Below, piece by piece: positions 28,701-36,661 of a stretch of DNA of 64,000 bases. The stretch lies in the NCBI RefSeq assembly GCF_002302635.1, contig NZ_CP022387.1, positions 1,674,001-1,738,000 of the forward strand. The letters run 5' to 3'. The position numbers and the translations under genes were made by a program. Numbering within the stretch: position 1 is the stretch's first letter; the number at the start of each line of letters is the position of its first letter. The notes below the pieces were generated by a model that was not told where the DNA came from, did no database searches, and saw only the letters and a program-made list of their open reading frames with translations. This DNA comes from Capnocytophaga stomatis. GTDB lineage: Bacteria > Bacteroidota > Bacteroidia > Flavobacteriales > Flavobacteriaceae.

Positions 28701-30311
28701 GTCATATCGCCAAGCCGCTTTTTCTCTTTTGGCATAAATGCTAAATCCTCCTTCGGCAGAAAATTTATCTTTCTGTAAACCTACACGAATGCCAAAATTC
28801 AACATCGCTCTATCACCCCTGAAATTAACATTCACATCTTTCACGCTTACAGGAAAATTAGCCAAACGCTGCTCTCCCTTAACTCCAAAATGTTCTGCTG
28901 AAATATAAGGTTCTTCGGTTTGAAGCGTAAATTTGCGAAAAGTGATACCGTTAAACTCATAACTGTTCTTTTCGGTGTTATTTTCTCGCAATGACATTTG
29001 TCCGTCAAGAACTACTTTGGGGACGAATTCTTTATTCTTTACCCTTAGTTCAAGGTATGACGAAGGTTCAATAGTGGCTTGGGCTTTCCATAAATCAAAA
29101 TTGAGTTTTTCCAAAGAAGAGGCTTTGAGCATATAATCATCATCGGTAAAAATTCCCGTAAAAAGAATGCCTTTTTCGTTGGTTTTCTGTTTGTTTTCAC
29201 CATCGGTTGCATTACTTGTTTCTTGCGAATCGTCAGCTGATTCAATAGGAAGCAATATACGCCCCGAAAGAGCCCCGCCTTTGATTTTGGAAGCCACAAA
29301 ATCAGCCTGAATAAAATCCAATGAATACCGCCACGCATTTTCCCCTCCTGCCGTAGTACCTTCATTAAGAGAGATTAAATGCTCTGCCGAAAAACTACCC
29401 GAAACACCGTACGAATCCAAAATAAAACGCTCTGCTGAAATACTTACCCTCGCTTGGGACTTTTTAAACTCTTCTGGCAAAGTGATTTTCAATTTACCCA
29501 TATAAAAACCACGCCACGACTCCGCTTCGGCTACCAAATACTCCTCATAACCTCGGGGCAAAAACATTCCCTCTGCATTATGTGTATCACTCATATCCAG
29601 AATGATATCCTCTGCCTCAAACACAAAAGCTCCACGTTCACTATTTTGTATTTGTTTGGTAATGGCAAACGCAGGCAAAGAAACCCGTAACAGCAAATTG
29701 TTCCAGCTTTCAGCCTTTAAAGCCACTGAAGTTTCTACCCTTGCGTTAGGTATGGGCTGGTACGTTCGCTCATCAACAGGCACTATCAGTTGCGGAGATA
29801 CCCGAATTACGCCATTCAAAGCAATCTCACGCAAACCATCACAATCAAAGGTAATATACGTCAAATCACCAACCGTATCGCCTGTGCGGGTGTCAATGTT
29901 TCCACCACGAAGCAAAAACTCCCAATTCTTGTTCGAGCTCACTGTAAAATCTCCCAAAAGCGAAAGACGCATATCGCCCACAATTTGTCCTTCATACGAA
30001 AACGAAAGCCCCGTAGCCCCGAAAAAAAGTTGCTTTTTACCCGTAGGACTTTGACTATCTGGCACCGTAAGGCGAGCGTATGCATTGACCAGCGTCTGTT
30101 CAGGCAAAAAAGTCGCTTGGGTGATGATAATGGCGTATTCCATTCCGTCTTTCGTCTCTCGAATCCCAACAGGAAGCTCCGTGATGTCTTCTAAGGTTTC
30201 TGCCCAGCGAGTTTGCTCAAAAGTCGCTCCCAAGGGATGTTCCTGAGAAAAAACAAAAATCGGAAAAATTGCAAAAAACAAACACAAACGGAAGATACGA
30301 ACCATAACCAA
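25770..30311 (-). CDS. Very large exported protein of the toxin locus, 1513 residues
   Basis: A signal peptide (residues 1-22, ending FVFSQ) shows export. Residues about 25-1000 are long beta-rich stretches with glycine-rich turns and no family I can name. Around 1075-1190 there is a bacterial Ig-like (Big_5/SbsA type) domain: DVSPSDKSTNVDVFIAPQVSFNLEV...FIPTETLSSNTKYTITTEV. The C-terminal 350 residues are lysine-rich and end in a strand-like YRLPNGEVTSEVPYYYQF. No T9SS sorting domain is visible. It is the last gene of the block of minus-strand genes that starts at 52.1 kb, and the only element cargo of this size besides the effector. A surface scaffold or partner of the effector is a reasonable guess, not more. 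Alternative start M3. Confidence 0.7.
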   Translation of the reverse strand: MVMVRIFRLCLFFAIFPIFVFSQEHPLGATFEQTRWAETLEDITELPVGIRETKDGMEYAIIITQATFLPEQTLVNAYARLTVPDSQSPTGKKQLFFGATGLSFSYEGQIVGDMRLSLLGDFTVSSNKNWEFLLRGGNIDTRTGDTVGDLTYITFDCDGLREIALNGVIRVSPQLIVPVDERTYQPIPNARVETSVALKAESWNNLLLRVSLPAFAITKQIQNSERGAFVFEAEDIILDMSDTHNAEGMFLPRGYEEYLVAEAESWRGFYMGKLKITLPEEFKKSQARVSISAERFILDSYGVSGSFSAEHLISLNEGTTAGGENAWRYSLDFIQADFVASKIKGGALSGRILLPIESADDSQETSNATDGENKQKTNEKGILFTGIFTDDDYMLKASSLEKLNFDLWKAQATIEPSSYLELRVKNKEFVPKVVLDGQMSLRENNTEKNSYEFNGITFRKFTLQTEEPYISAEHFGVKGEQRLANFPVSVKDVNVNFRGDRAMLNFGIRVGLQKDKFSAEGGFSIYAKREKAAWRYDTFDVNDLALNNVDVTVATVSGRLKLMKDDPFYGNGFRAMLAVEIENPAIKVDANAVFGNKDFRYWGFDAAVDGLNIPASFVNITGFVGGAYYHMRPKDGTMANKDKDDNISGIKRAFELIPDASVELELKAGVLGAFQSKNVASFMAILSLQTNKNGGLSRVGIDGEATIMYALQDKLDNPFESLQEGFSSQVNQLVDMKKLKEGDKLENFLSMDNSSTSSQVDISLDKNGKAKQAPIYATMAMNYDFSQKAFHANMQAYINVAGGIIKGTGDNGLAGRAVIHIDPKDWYIHIGTSREMIGLQVGFGNLSVNAKSYFMIGTKIYETPQPPAKVAEILGMKASNLGYMQSLNQVKEGKGFAFGSHLNFDTGNINAGFIYAQFAAGLGADIMLKNYGNAHCKNRSGELGINGWYANGQTYVYLQGELGIRVRLFFVRKNIPILKAGVAAILQGSGPNPFWARGYLGGYYNVLGGLVKGRFRLKMEFGEQCELAQEQVLGGMKIISDVSPSDKSTNVDVFIAPQVSFNLEVEKPIVIPEDDGDHTYVVKLEKLEMTDEKGSKISGKLEFGKSSDVVNFIPTETLSSNTKYTITTEVSFQELKGNSYQTVMVDGKKATETEERTFVTGVAPEYIPNGNIQYAYPVLDQKNYFVDETKNAFIQLKQGQAYLFESDNWETQLHLISNNGNKLTAQPSYDAAKNAITYVMPKLNTGEKYTLSIVSYSKNNTKNNKKDISEKVTKQVEGGYDNSEEETSAIVKNTKAQASVKEGNFERLTYTFKTSKYKSLKQKMNAFKTERKLWDKISSDVVTLFNNMNTDESFEVIELLGTAYTDGKPLFYTEAILDDTYDAVFKKYLYTNPQVISILKRGSSNEKIGFPPKEAISVVSSYAENLQNNSQGSVLKRLFPYRYDVLIYYRNDWIELSRHISDKLTRGILNPAWETEFMERNFPAIPEKKYKAILRYRLPNGEVTSEVPYYYQF

Positions 30312-30328
30312 TTGATTTAATACACCGA

Positions 30329-30336
30329 CAAAAGTA
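30329..30336 (-). promoter_or_regulatory. Possible promoter -7 box of the 1513-residue gene
   Basis: On the minus strand the site reads TACTTTTG, 17 bases before the ATG, in the 34-base gap after the preceding gene. It allows expression independent of the upstream immunity genes. Confidence 0.5.
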
Positions 30337-30345
30337 ACAAAAATT

Positions 30346-31164
30346 TTATCTCTTGAACATATTGAAAAAGTTTTTGAAAGATTGCCAACGATTGGGAATG
30401 TAAAAAGGAGTTCCTTTCGTATAATAATCTTTCAGCTGAATGTACATATTAAAAGGCATTAATAGCAACGCTAAACCTCCGAATATAATAACAACATAGC
30501 CAATACCTATCGCAAAAGTTTTTCTAAGAACCGCCTTGCTTCCAGAAAGTGTCTTCTCATTTAAAGCTAAAAATTGGATGTATCCTTGGTCGTTTCGGAT
30601 AATCTCCAAAGAATGTAGTTTTTTCAGTTGTTCCTTCTCCAAACTTACTGCATTGATTTCAGGTTTTACTTTGATAAATTTCGCTCCATTACCCTCAACC
30701 TCAATCGTTTTTAAAGCAGACAACGCTTGATGTTTTGCACCATCCATAGCTTTGGGTATCGTTTGTAAAAATGCCTCAGGTGAAGCTATAATTCCCTCAG
30801 TTTGGAGCAATGCTAACAGCTTATTTTGCTCGCCATCAGGAACAAAATATTGGCAATTTATCTTATCATCAAAAACCTCGAAAGAGACATTCAAATAATT
30901 GGTATCGAAGCCGTAATACCAAAAATTAATTTTTTCGATTTCCGTATATTTTTTAGGCGATGTTTCGATAGCTTTCCCGGCTTCCAAAATACGCAAGCCC
31001 ATCACAAACGCCACCACACCCGCAATGACCATATACATCAACGAATACACAAAAAAACTTATTGGTTTCATTTTATTTTGAAAATATTTTATAAGACAAT
31101 CATTGTAAAAACACTTATTTGCACAATCTGCACAGTTTTTAACTTCTGTTGATTTCTCCCTCAA
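30346..31164 (-). CDS. Membrane protein with two transmembrane helices
   Basis: Unrecognised protein of 272 residues; two clear helices (about 33-58 and 221-246) flank an extracytoplasmic or cytoplasmic domain. If translated from the first ATG, it starts with a cysteine cluster (CADCANKCFYNDC: C-x2-C-x3-C-x4-C) and overlaps the preceding immunity gene by 26 bases. An internal ATG at 31071 gives a protein that starts just before the first helix. It sits between the immunity array and the 1513-residue gene. It may be part of the toxin locus or the immunity partner of the last displaced tip (inference). Confidence 0.6.
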   Translation of the reverse strand: MREKSTEVKNCADCANKCFYNDCLIKYFQNKMKPISFFVYSLMYMVIAGVVAFVMGLRILEAGKAIETSPKKYTEIEKINFWYYGFDTNYLNVSFEVFDDKINCQYFVPDGEQNKLLALLQTEGIIASPEAFLQTIPKAMDGAKHQALSALKTIEVEGNGAKFIKVKPEINAVSLEKEQLKKLHSLEIIRNDQGYIQFLALNEKTLSGSKAVLRKTFAIGIGYVVIIFGGLALLLMPFNMYIQLKDYYTKGTPFYIPNRWQSFKNFFNMFKR

Positions 31165-32179
31165 AAATATGCAACGTATTGTGATGGTCTAACACATAGA
31201 GTTTTCCAGCACCGTATTGCAAATCCTTGATTGCAGGGAACTTATCTTTGGCTTCGGGAATTTCCCCACTCCAAATAATCCCTTTTTTATCTCGGCTGAA
31301 AATCGCAAAACGATTGTTTTTGCTCCCCTCATAAGCATAGATATTTTCTGCATCATACCCGCCAATATAGTTCAAAACAAGCCCATTTTTCTGGGAAGAA
31401 TCTTTAAAACTATAACTATCAAAGTAATTTTTGTTAGAATTTAGGTCGTATTCTATATAAAAATGTAGGTTTAGATTAAAAATAATGCCTTTTTCTTCGT
31501 CTAAAACAGTATCATAGCCAAAATAACCTTTAAAATCTTCAAAAAAAGGCTCTCCCAAAGCCATTTTGCCTTCTTTTATATAGTGAGTTTCTTTGCCTGT
31601 TTTAATGTCTAATGCCAGTAGCCCGCTATTAAGTACCAACCAAAGTTCATCTTTATAAACACCCAAAAACTTAATCACTTCTGCTTGAACCTCCACAGGC
31701 GGTTCGCCTTGATAATCAGCTTCTTTGAAATAGTTGTATTTTTTTCCTAAATTGTATTGCCAAAGAACATTACCAGTTCTTATATCTCTGCAAATTAAAT
31801 CATCTGTGAAAATGTAGTTTTCTATAATATTTCTTCCTATCTCTTCCTTTACTTCAAAATTTTTTTTAAATTTTATACAATCCAAAACACCATAAATTCT
31901 TGGAGCTTTTCCGTAGTAAAAACAAATAAAAGGGTATTTTGCAAAACTGACTTCAAAATCAGATATTTTATTTATTAATTCTAGTTCTTCATTAAATACA
32001 TATGGTTTATTTTCATCATCTAAAACTAATATTTCATTTTCTAAGTCAAATAGCCTATAAGCATTTTCAATAATTGTTTTCGCACCATTTTTCAATGATA
32101 CAATTTCATTGTCTATTATTACTATACCTTTGTTTAATAGATATGTTTTAATACTTTTAATTTTCCTTCTTAGTTTCAT
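31139..32179 (-). CDS. Putative beta-propeller immunity protein (paralogue of 32833-33822)
   Basis: The 346-residue protein has no signal peptide and shows repeated strand units with PQQ-propeller-like tryptophan motifs (DIRTGNVLWQYNLGK, DIKTGKETHY, KKGIIWSGEI). It ends in GKLYVLDHHNTLHIFEGE, almost the same ending as the 329-residue protein upstream (RLYVHCSDNTLHIFERE). The two are diverged paralogues. Each follows a displaced toxin tip of the same nuclease type, so pairing as tip-immunity modules is a good inference. Its start lies a few bases after the stop of the preceding tip (32181). Confidence 0.65.
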   Translation of the reverse strand: MKLRRKIKSIKTYLLNKGIVIIDNEIVSLKNGAKTIIENAYRLFDLENEILVLDDENKPYVFNEELELINKISDFEVSFAKYPFICFYYGKAPRIYGVLDCIKFKKNFEVKEEIGRNIIENYIFTDDLICRDIRTGNVLWQYNLGKKYNYFKEADYQGEPPVEVQAEVIKFLGVYKDELWLVLNSGLLALDIKTGKETHYIKEGKMALGEPFFEDFKGYFGYDTVLDEEKGIIFNLNLHFYIEYDLNSNKNYFDSYSFKDSSQKNGLVLNYIGGYDAENIYAYEGSKNNRFAIFSRDKKGIIWSGEIPEAKDKFPAIKDLQYGAGKLYVLDHHNTLHIFEGEINRS

Positions 32180-32180
32180 C

Positions 32181-32879
32181 TTATTCTGTTTTTATAAAAT
32201 CAAACAATTTATTATCCGTGGTGAATCTTTTATCAGAGGTATAATTTTTGAAATCTTGCCATTTTTCAATTAAATCTCCATCAAAATCTTTTATCTTTTT
32301 AAATAAATTAGAATTTGCTTCAAAAATTTCTTTTGCATTTTCATCAAAGAATTTTTTCATTCCGTTTTTCGCCTCGTTCAAAGATAGTTTGTTTTTATTA
32401 AACACATATTGCAATTGCTTAATATCGTCAATCTTTGCAATATAGTTCAAAAATTGTTTTTTACTAATATTTTCAGCGTTTTTGTAGCTTTTGTATTCTA
32501 TAAATTTTAATTCATCCGTGTTTTGAGTGATAAGTTCTACATCAAAACGGCAATTTATACAAGGTAAGTCATCGCCATCAAACTCCAAATCAAAAGCCTT
32601 TATCTTTGTTTTAGCAATGTTTCGTTTTTCCAAATCGGTAATCATATGCCAAAGTCCGTCTTGCACAGCAGGAGCAGGGTTGTTTAGAGCATCACGCAGG
32701 CTTTTGTTAAAACCTTCAACGCCTTCATACCTATTTGTAATGGTTTTAAGTTTATCCAAATGCTCTTTTAGTGCAAATTTATTCCAACTCCAATTGTCAT
32801 TTTTATGAGCAATAAGAAATTTTTTTTGAATTTTATTCTCTTTCAAAAATATGCAATGTATTATCCGAGCAATGTACAT
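32181..32879 (-). CDS. Displaced toxin tip, PD-(D/E)xK-like nuclease
   Basis: The ORF opens with an ATG inside the end of the preceding immunity gene. The real toxin-like sequence begins at about FLKENKIQKKF, without its own signal peptide or core. Residues about 70-140 carry a possible PD-(D/E)xK nuclease signature, with FDVELIT...LKFIEYKSYKN supplying D-x(n)-E-x-K. The region around VQDGLWHMITDLEKR and the E-Y-K motif aligns by eye with the tip at 33794-35239 (QAAHWILQDITQN ... LTIEYKWL). This looks like a reserve warhead that would need recombination onto an effector core to be delivered. It could also be a defunct fragment. Confidence 0.6.
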   Translation of the reverse strand: MYIARIIHCIFLKENKIQKKFLIAHKNDNWSWNKFALKEHLDKLKTITNRYEGVEGFNKSLRDALNNPAPAVQDGLWHMITDLEKRNIAKTKIKAFDLEFDGDDLPCINCRFDVELITQNTDELKFIEYKSYKNAENISKKQFLNYIAKIDDIKQLQYVFNKNKLSLNEAKNGMKKFFDENAKEIFEANSNLFKKIKDFDGDLIEKWQDFKNYTSDKRFTTDNKLFDFIKTE

Positions 32880-33822
32880 ATAGTCTATTATCTATCACTC
32901 GTATTTCTTGTATGTTATTGTTGATTCCGTCATTGATTTCAAAATCTTTTTGCCAAATAAGCTGCTTAGTTTCTAAATCTATGATACCCATTCGGTTTGT
33001 GGAATATATCTTAAAATCAACAAAATACAGCTTATTGTCCTTTACTACCGACTTATTCCAATGAATTTTCAAATTTAAAGGTTTTAAAATTTCTTCAAAA
33101 TTATATTCTATGATTTCTCCTGAGTTTAGATTGAGTCCTTTTAAAAAATAAATATATGAAGTATATATACGACCCTCTTCTAAAAATAAAAAGCCATAAA
33201 AACCTCTATATACGTCTGTTACTTTTCCTGTTTCTATCTCTATGCAAAAAGTAGCATTGTTTTTTTCATTTTTACCATCTTTTAAACATAAATACAAATG
33301 ATTATTACACACGATAATATTACCTACTTGCTCTATTGCTTCTCCCTGTAATAAATCCGAAAAAGTGTGTTGCCAGAGGATTTGGTTGTCAAAAGTACAC
33401 AAATTATAAAAATCATCTCCTCTGCCTATAAATTTATTATCCAATAATTTATAAATTCCAAAATCTTCATTAAATGGAATGTGAATAAGATTTTTTTGTT
33501 CTTTTACTGAAAATAATATCATATCCTCATTTGAAAAAATCAATAAATCTTTGTAATAATCATTTGTGTAGTAATAATTATTTAATTCTTCGATTTTTAT
33601 TATTTTCTTCTTTTGTGTATCAAAAAAGAAATTTTTCCCTGAAAAAATCTTATCTTCATATTCATAAAGATTATTAGATGGAAAATCATAGTGTTCCTCA
33701 ATAATCTCATTTTTACCAGTAAGATAGAGTTTTTTATTTTGTAAGATATATAATTTTTTATCTAAAATGATATATTTATCTACATTAGTTATTTTATTTA
33801 AAAATTTCATTAAAAATTTCAT
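32833..33822 (-). CDS. Putative beta-propeller immunity protein
   Basis: A 329-residue, strand-rich protein, cytoplasmic by lack of signal peptide. It has tryptophan-containing propeller-like units (FDNQILWQHTFSD, LETKQLIWQKDFEI) and ends RLYVHCSDNTLHIFERE. It is a paralogue of the 346-residue protein downstream. Its start overlaps the end of the 481-residue tip by 29 bases, the usual close coupling of toxin tip and immunity gene. Proposed role: neutralising that tip. The alternative, an unrelated PQQ-like protein, is less likely given the repeated tip/propeller order. Confidence 0.65.
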   Translation of the reverse strand: MKFLMKFLNKITNVDKYIILDKKLYILQNKKLYLTGKNEIIEEHYDFPSNNLYEYEDKIFSGKNFFFDTQKKKIIKIEELNNYYYTNDYYKDLLIFSNEDMILFSVKEQKNLIHIPFNEDFGIYKLLDNKFIGRGDDFYNLCTFDNQILWQHTFSDLLQGEAIEQVGNIIVCNNHLYLCLKDGKNEKNNATFCIEIETGKVTDVYRGFYGFLFLEEGRIYTSYIYFLKGLNLNSGEIIEYNFEEILKPLNLKIHWNKSVVKDNKLYFVDFKIYSTNRMGIIDLETKQLIWQKDFEINDGINNNIQEIRVIDNRLYVHCSDNTLHIFERE

Positions 33823-35239
33823 CTGTTGTTAAGTTATTAATTAAAAAATCTACATAATTATCCTCATTAATTTGCCTGCTTAATTTAGGAAAGAATGATT
33901 TTACTTTTTCTACTCCAATTACTTCCAAAGCCTCTCTTGCTTCTTTTGAGGATAAATATTCCAATACTTTTTCTTTGGTAAGTTTGTTGCCTTTTATACG
34001 CCATTGTATTTTAGTTAAATCTGTGGCATTAAAAAGGTCGCGTTTTACAAATTCTCTTATAAAATCATCTTTACTTACTATGCCACTTGTCAGCCATTTA
34101 TACTCAATAGTTAATGGAGGAACATCATCAGTAGCTACATCAATATAGGAAATGTTTTTATCACTATTTATCACTTTAAACTCAATACTTAATTTCTTTC
34201 CTGAGAACTCTTTTGCATTTTGGGTAATATCTTGCAATATCCAATGAGCTGCTTGGGAATTCTGCGGGTTTTTATCCGTGAGTTTACTTATAATGTTTTT
34301 AAAATTATCAAACTCAATCGGGTATTTTTCCAATTCTTTACCAAAGCTATCTAAATTATCTAATATATTCTTAAAAGCACCGTCTTCTAATCGGCTTGCT
34401 CTTACCCGTGCTAAAAGCTCATCTATAAATCCAAGTTTTTGTATCTGTTGGTTATTTCTTACCCTTGTAAGGGCTTCTACTGCATCGGCGTTTTTCATTA
34501 ACCCCGTGCGGTTGGCATCTTTTAAAAGTTTCCAGCTTTGGGCGTTTTCTATTGAAAAAGTTCCTTTAAAAGTATTTTTGAAAAGCTCTATGTCGGTTTT
34601 TTGCCAACCCAAACTTTCAAGTTTGGGGATATTATTCTTTGATAGTTCATCAAGATAATTCACCGCATTACCTTCGGCGTACATCTGAGCTTCTTCCCAA
34701 GCCCTCCTAACTTTGGGGTCATTCAAAGCAGTTTCTTTAAGCCTGATGACATTTTTCTCAATAAGCTCTTCCAATTGCTTATCAGTCATTATGTAGCCAT
34801 TAGCCTCCGTAATATTTAACTCATTGATAAGTTTGGTTAATTTTGTGCTTCGCTCAGAGGTGTTTTGAATCGCTTTTATTTTATTCAGGGAAGCAAGCGT
34901 TTTGAACCCTTCGTTAAGCAAATCATAACTTCCCTTCGTTACAAAAAAGCCCTCTATCCAGCCAAAAAACTTAGGGAGTTCTGTATCCGTAATTGATTTA
35001 TAAGCTATTGTTCCTGTGGTATATGCAAAATCGGCAAGAGGTATTGCCTTGGTGGCTAAGGTTCTTGTAAAAGCCGTTGTTCCTTGTTTGGCGGCAACCC
35101 GTAAAGAAGCCATTGCTGCTGTGCCTTCTCCAAAGGTACTGACTGTTAAAACCACATTAAACGTGTTCCAAGCAAAATTTTTAAAACGCTGTCTATCCTT
35201 TTTAACATCCAGATATTCTAAAAAAATTAGAGGCAACAA
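33794..35239 (-). CDS. Displaced toxin C-terminal cassette, nuclease-like
   Basis: The only available start is a weak TTG, but the frame is open upstream to about 35386, with sensible protein sequence (DTNEDFELVTFLEGADPFSG). So this is a C-terminal piece of another effector that has lost its N-terminus. The first 100 residues have the hydrophobic, alanine/glycine-rich look of pre-toxin linkers (NVVLTVSTFGEGTAAMASL). The C-terminal part has a PD-(D/E)xK-like signature, YIDVATDD..LTIEYKW. That part is paralogous to the tip at 32181-32879. The upstream linker does not match the 1680-residue effector, so it came from a different core. It is followed directly by a putative propeller immunity gene. 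Confidence 0.65.
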   Translation of the reverse strand: MLPLIFLEYLDVKKDRQRFKNFAWNTFNVVLTVSTFGEGTAAMASLRVAAKQGTTAFTRTLATKAIPLADFAYTTGTIAYKSITDTELPKFFGWIEGFFVTKGSYDLLNEGFKTLASLNKIKAIQNTSERSTKLTKLINELNITEANGYIMTDKQLEELIEKNVIRLKETALNDPKVRRAWEEAQMYAEGNAVNYLDELSKNNIPKLESLGWQKTDIELFKNTFKGTFSIENAQSWKLLKDANRTGLMKNADAVEALTRVRNNQQIQKLGFIDELLARVRASRLEDGAFKNILDNLDSFGKELEKYPIEFDNFKNIISKLTDKNPQNSQAAHWILQDITQNAKEFSGKKLSIEFKVINSDKNISYIDVATDDVPPLTIEYKWLTSGIVSKDDFIREFVKRDLFNATDLTKIQWRIKGNKLTKEKVLEYLSSKEAREALEVIGVEKVKSFFPKLSRQINEDNYVDFLINNLTTDEIFNEIFK

Positions 35240-35457
35240 ATACCCTTCATTTGAAAATGCTATTTCTTTTTTATGGAACGAATGTTCAGAAATGCCACTA
35301 AACGGATCGGCTCCTTCTAAAAAAGTAACCAGCTCAAAATCTTCATTTGTATCGGCTGCTCTGTGGGTTACAATATAAATAATTTACTAATATCCTCCAA
35401 TTTTTACCCTCTTTCAAAATATACAAAGTATACTATTTGGTAGTAAAAACACCCACT

Positions 35458-36153
35458 TTACAAAAAAGGATTGGGTTCATTTTCTAAATGATAAATCAGT
35501 TTTTCAAAACCTTGCTGAAAAAATTTCACTTCATCTATTTTTTCAGGTTTTTTAATCCCATATAGCTCGATTAATTTTTGAGTTCCTTCTTTGTATTCTT
35601 CGTAGCGTGAATGATTTCCCCATTTGAGAATCGCTAATTTTTTAAATAATTGCAAAGGAAAAGAACCGCCAACAACGATTTCAGACCTTTGCTCAAACGG
35701 AACACTACCTACATATTCCGCCAAAAAGTTTATATCTGTTAGTTTTGGGAAAATTTCGGTTTCATAGAAACGAACACATTTACAAAATTCTGATAAATAA
35801 AGGTTTAATTCTTCTTCATCTTTTACACTTTCAGGAAAAACATATTCTGAATGATAAAAATCTTTAATCACAAAAATAAATCTTCGTCTATAATACTCTT
35901 TAACAATAATTTCATTAACTACATTGTTAAGTAATAGACTAAAAATATTTTCAAAAGAATTTAAATCAACTATAAAACCTTCAAAATTAAGAATAGTTCC
36001 ATTAAATTGAACTCTTATTCTGGTTTCTATACTAAAATCAATATCTTCTTTTACAAAGATAATATATCCCGAATCACCTATCCATACTTTATAGTCTGGC
36101 ATTGTTTTCTTTGCCCACTTCTTAATAAAATCTTTTTTTACTTCTAAACACAT
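35458..36153 (-). CDS. Putative immunity protein for the small displaced tip
   Basis: This is an unrecognised 231-residue soluble protein without signal peptide, rich in aromatic and acidic residues (estimated, not calculated). It starts 17 bases downstream of the 160-residue displaced tip, in the place where each other tip of the array has its immunity gene. That position is the sole basis for the call. A non-coding gap of about 70 bases then separates it from the open frame of the next cassette. Confidence 0.55.
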   Translation of the reverse strand: MCLEVKKDFIKKWAKKTMPDYKVWIGDSGYIIFVKEDIDFSIETRIRVQFNGTILNFEGFIVDLNSFENIFSLLLNNVVNEIIVKEYYRRRFIFVIKDFYHSEYVFPESVKDEEELNLYLSEFCKCVRFYETEIFPKLTDINFLAEYVGSVPFEQRSEIVVGGSFPLQLFKKLAILKWGNHSRYEEYKEGTQKLIELYGIKKPEKIDEVKFFQQGFEKLIYHLENEPNPFL

Positions 36154-36170
36154 AGTTATCTATTTTTTAT

Positions 36171-36653
36171 TTATTTTATTCCTAAAAATTGGTTATTTCC
36201 ATCGCCATACATTTTATAAAAGGCTTTTATTTGTATCTGTTCTCCTTGTTCTATTTCTTTCGGTAATTTAATTTTTAATTCATCTTCCCCCTTCACTTCT
36301 TTTGATTTATATGCCAATTTACCTTTTCCAGCTTGTTGTTGAGCCAGTTTTTGTCCCTTGGTAAAAGCTGTTTTTTCGCTTAATTTGGTATCTACTATTA
36401 CCATATCTACAATTTCATCAAAGTCATCATATTTTACCCACACTTGGTCGGCAATAAAATACTCCCCTTGTGCAGAGCAAGGCGGTGTTTTGCCTGGTAA
36501 ACAAAACTGCATCTGGCTAATAAGTTTGCGCTGGTCAAGGTCGGGGATTAATTTTTTAAGTTCGTTATAGGCTTTGCCCATTTTTGTTTTTACTGTGGCA
36601 ACCAATGCCACTGTTGGTTCGGCTTTTGAAAGGGCTTTGGCACCACCACGCAC
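36171..36653 (-). CDS. Displaced toxin tip carrying the effector's linker
   Basis: The 160-residue ORF starts at a GTG inside the sequence AYVRGGAKALSKAEP.VALVA, which is identical, but for one residue, to residues 1415-1434 of the 1680-residue effector. After that linker the sequence is new: a short helical start, then WVKYDDFDEIVDMVIVDTKLSEKT, a D...DxK arrangement compatible with a small restriction-fold nuclease, and a basic C-terminus. Without signal peptide or core it cannot be exported alone. It is ready for exchange by homologous recombination through the linker. The frame is open only 7 codons upstream of the GTG, so the junction is exact. Confidence 0.75.
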   Translation of the reverse strand: MRGGAKALSKAEPTVALVATVKTKMGKAYNELKKLIPDLDQRKLISQMQFCLPGKTPPCSAQGEYFIADQVWVKYDDFDEIVDMVIVDTKLSEKTAFTKGQKLAQQQAGKGKLAYKSKEVKGEDELKIKLPKEIEQGEQIQIKAFYKMYGDGNNQFLGIK

Positions 36654-36661
36654 ATAGGCTA
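36597..36661 (-). repeat. Linker repeat, displaced copy (65 bp)
   Basis: Matches 38101-38165 in the same orientation with two mismatches. It encodes the pre-toxin linker, and its 5' edge coincides with the stop codon of the Imm11-like gene (36659-36661). Confidence 0.9.
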
